Positions 14,341 to 14,643 of a DNA stretch of 14,643 nt are shown here, one piece after another. Below the pieces are notes generated by a model that was not told where the DNA came from, searched no databases, and saw only the letters and a program-made list of their open reading frames with translations. Position numbers and translations under genes: made by a program. The stretch covers positions 1 through 14,643 of the forward strand of contig RPPU01000037.1 of NCBI GenBank assembly GCA_003819975.1. The letters run 5' to 3'. How positions within the stretch are numbered: position 1 is the stretch's first letter; each line of letters starts with the position of its first letter. Source of the DNA: Desulfobacteraceae bacterium. GTDB taxonomy: Bacteria > Desulfobacterota > DSM-4660 > Desulfatiglandales > HGW-15.

Positions 14341-14643
14341 TGAAAGGGATTCCATTCTTGGGTTTTGGGCTGCTGGTTTTGGGCTTGATAGCTGGCCCGG
14401 TTTGCGGGGGAACGGAAAAGGCCGATTATACTTATTACGGCGCCGGCGCCGGGGGCGCCAGCGTCAGCGTGGGCAACGCTTTGGTCGGAGGCTACGCCGG
14501 GTACGCCCTCACGACCGGCTATGACAATGCCTTTCTCGGGCATTACAGCGGCTACCAAAACACCACCGGGAGCGCCAACACCTTCATGGGGGCTGCCAGC
14601 GGATTTTCCGGCACCACCGGGAATAAAAACGTATTTATCGGGG
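14341..14643 (+). CDS. Secreted adhesin or tail-fibre-like repeat protein, N-terminal part
   Basis: The reading frame is open from 14341 to the window end (about 101 codons seen). AAAGGAGG (14324-14331) lies 9 bases before the ATG. A signal peptide runs from MKGIPFLGFG through a Leu/Gly/Val core to about residue 22-24 (PVCGG), and the Cys there leaves a lipoprotein possible although no proper lipobox is seen. The mature part is Gly-rich and turns into 17-residue repeats with the pattern N-x-[FL]-[LMV]-G-x-x-[AS]-G-[YF]-x-x-T-T-G-x-x: NALVGGYAGYALTTGYD, NAFLGHYSGYQNTTGSA, NTFMGAASGFSGTTGNK, then NVFIG. Such repeats are typical of long beta-structured surface or tail-fibre-like proteins, many of which end in a tail-fibre chaperone (peptidase S74) domain. 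That end is outside the window. The gene is divergent from the second STAND/BTAD regulator. Confidence 0.82.

Noticed and set aside
1..14643. CRISPR array, tRNA/rRNA, transposase or phage module
   Set aside because: No regularly spaced short repeats, no cloverleaf or rRNA signature, and no recognisable recombinase or transposase frame.

Overview
The window is 14.6 kb of moderate-GC bacterial DNA. The gene style suggests a Gram-negative bacterium: secreted or surface repeat proteins with Sec signal peptides, a degenerate CFI-box-like C-terminus, and large signal-transduction regulators. Candidate lineages are Acidobacteriota/Aminicenantes-like or Desulfobacterota-like, but this rests on general gene style and is not established. 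There is no rRNA, tRNA, CRISPR array, complete insertion sequence or phage module.

Layout: (1) 189-1688 encodes a secreted protein of nine ELWxxDGT repeats whose C-terminal sorting tail looks cut short. It overlaps by 16 bases an orphan ilvN (1673-2167), the acetolactate synthase regulatory subunit. (2) 2168-3028 is a long gene-poor stretch with hairpins and one copy of a 33-bp direct repeat. (3) 3029-5419 encodes a secreted protein with a degenerate ELWxxDGT/propeller-like front half and a TIM-barrel-like rear half carrying a chitinase-like (GH18-like) active-site signature. (4) 5595-6803 (minus) encodes a membrane-embedded AraC-type regulator. (5) 7262-10459 (plus) and 10907-14149 (minus) encode two paralogous giant regulators. 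Each has a MalT-like STAND ATPase, a helical-repeat middle, then a winged helix and a BTAD domain. They point at each other and flank a broken ankyrin-repeat gene (10580-10910). (6) 14341 to the window end starts a secreted adhesin or tail-fibre-like protein with 17-residue repeats.

Working model (inference): the locus makes cell-surface or exported repeat proteins under layered control. Two STAND/SARP-like regulators and one membrane AraC regulator sit beside the surface genes. Two of the three surface genes, 189 and 14341, carry the same 11-bp-period direct repeat (TTGYAA-N5-TTGYGA) just upstream of their -10 candidates, which is the spacing known for SARP operators. All three regulator genes have an inverted repeat directly before the start codon and an absent or distant Shine-Dalgarno sequence. 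The exported-protein genes have Shine-Dalgarno-like sequences at ordinary spacing. The candidate novelty is therefore a regulatory unit: inverted-order SARP regulators controlling ELWxxDGT/adhesin surface proteins.
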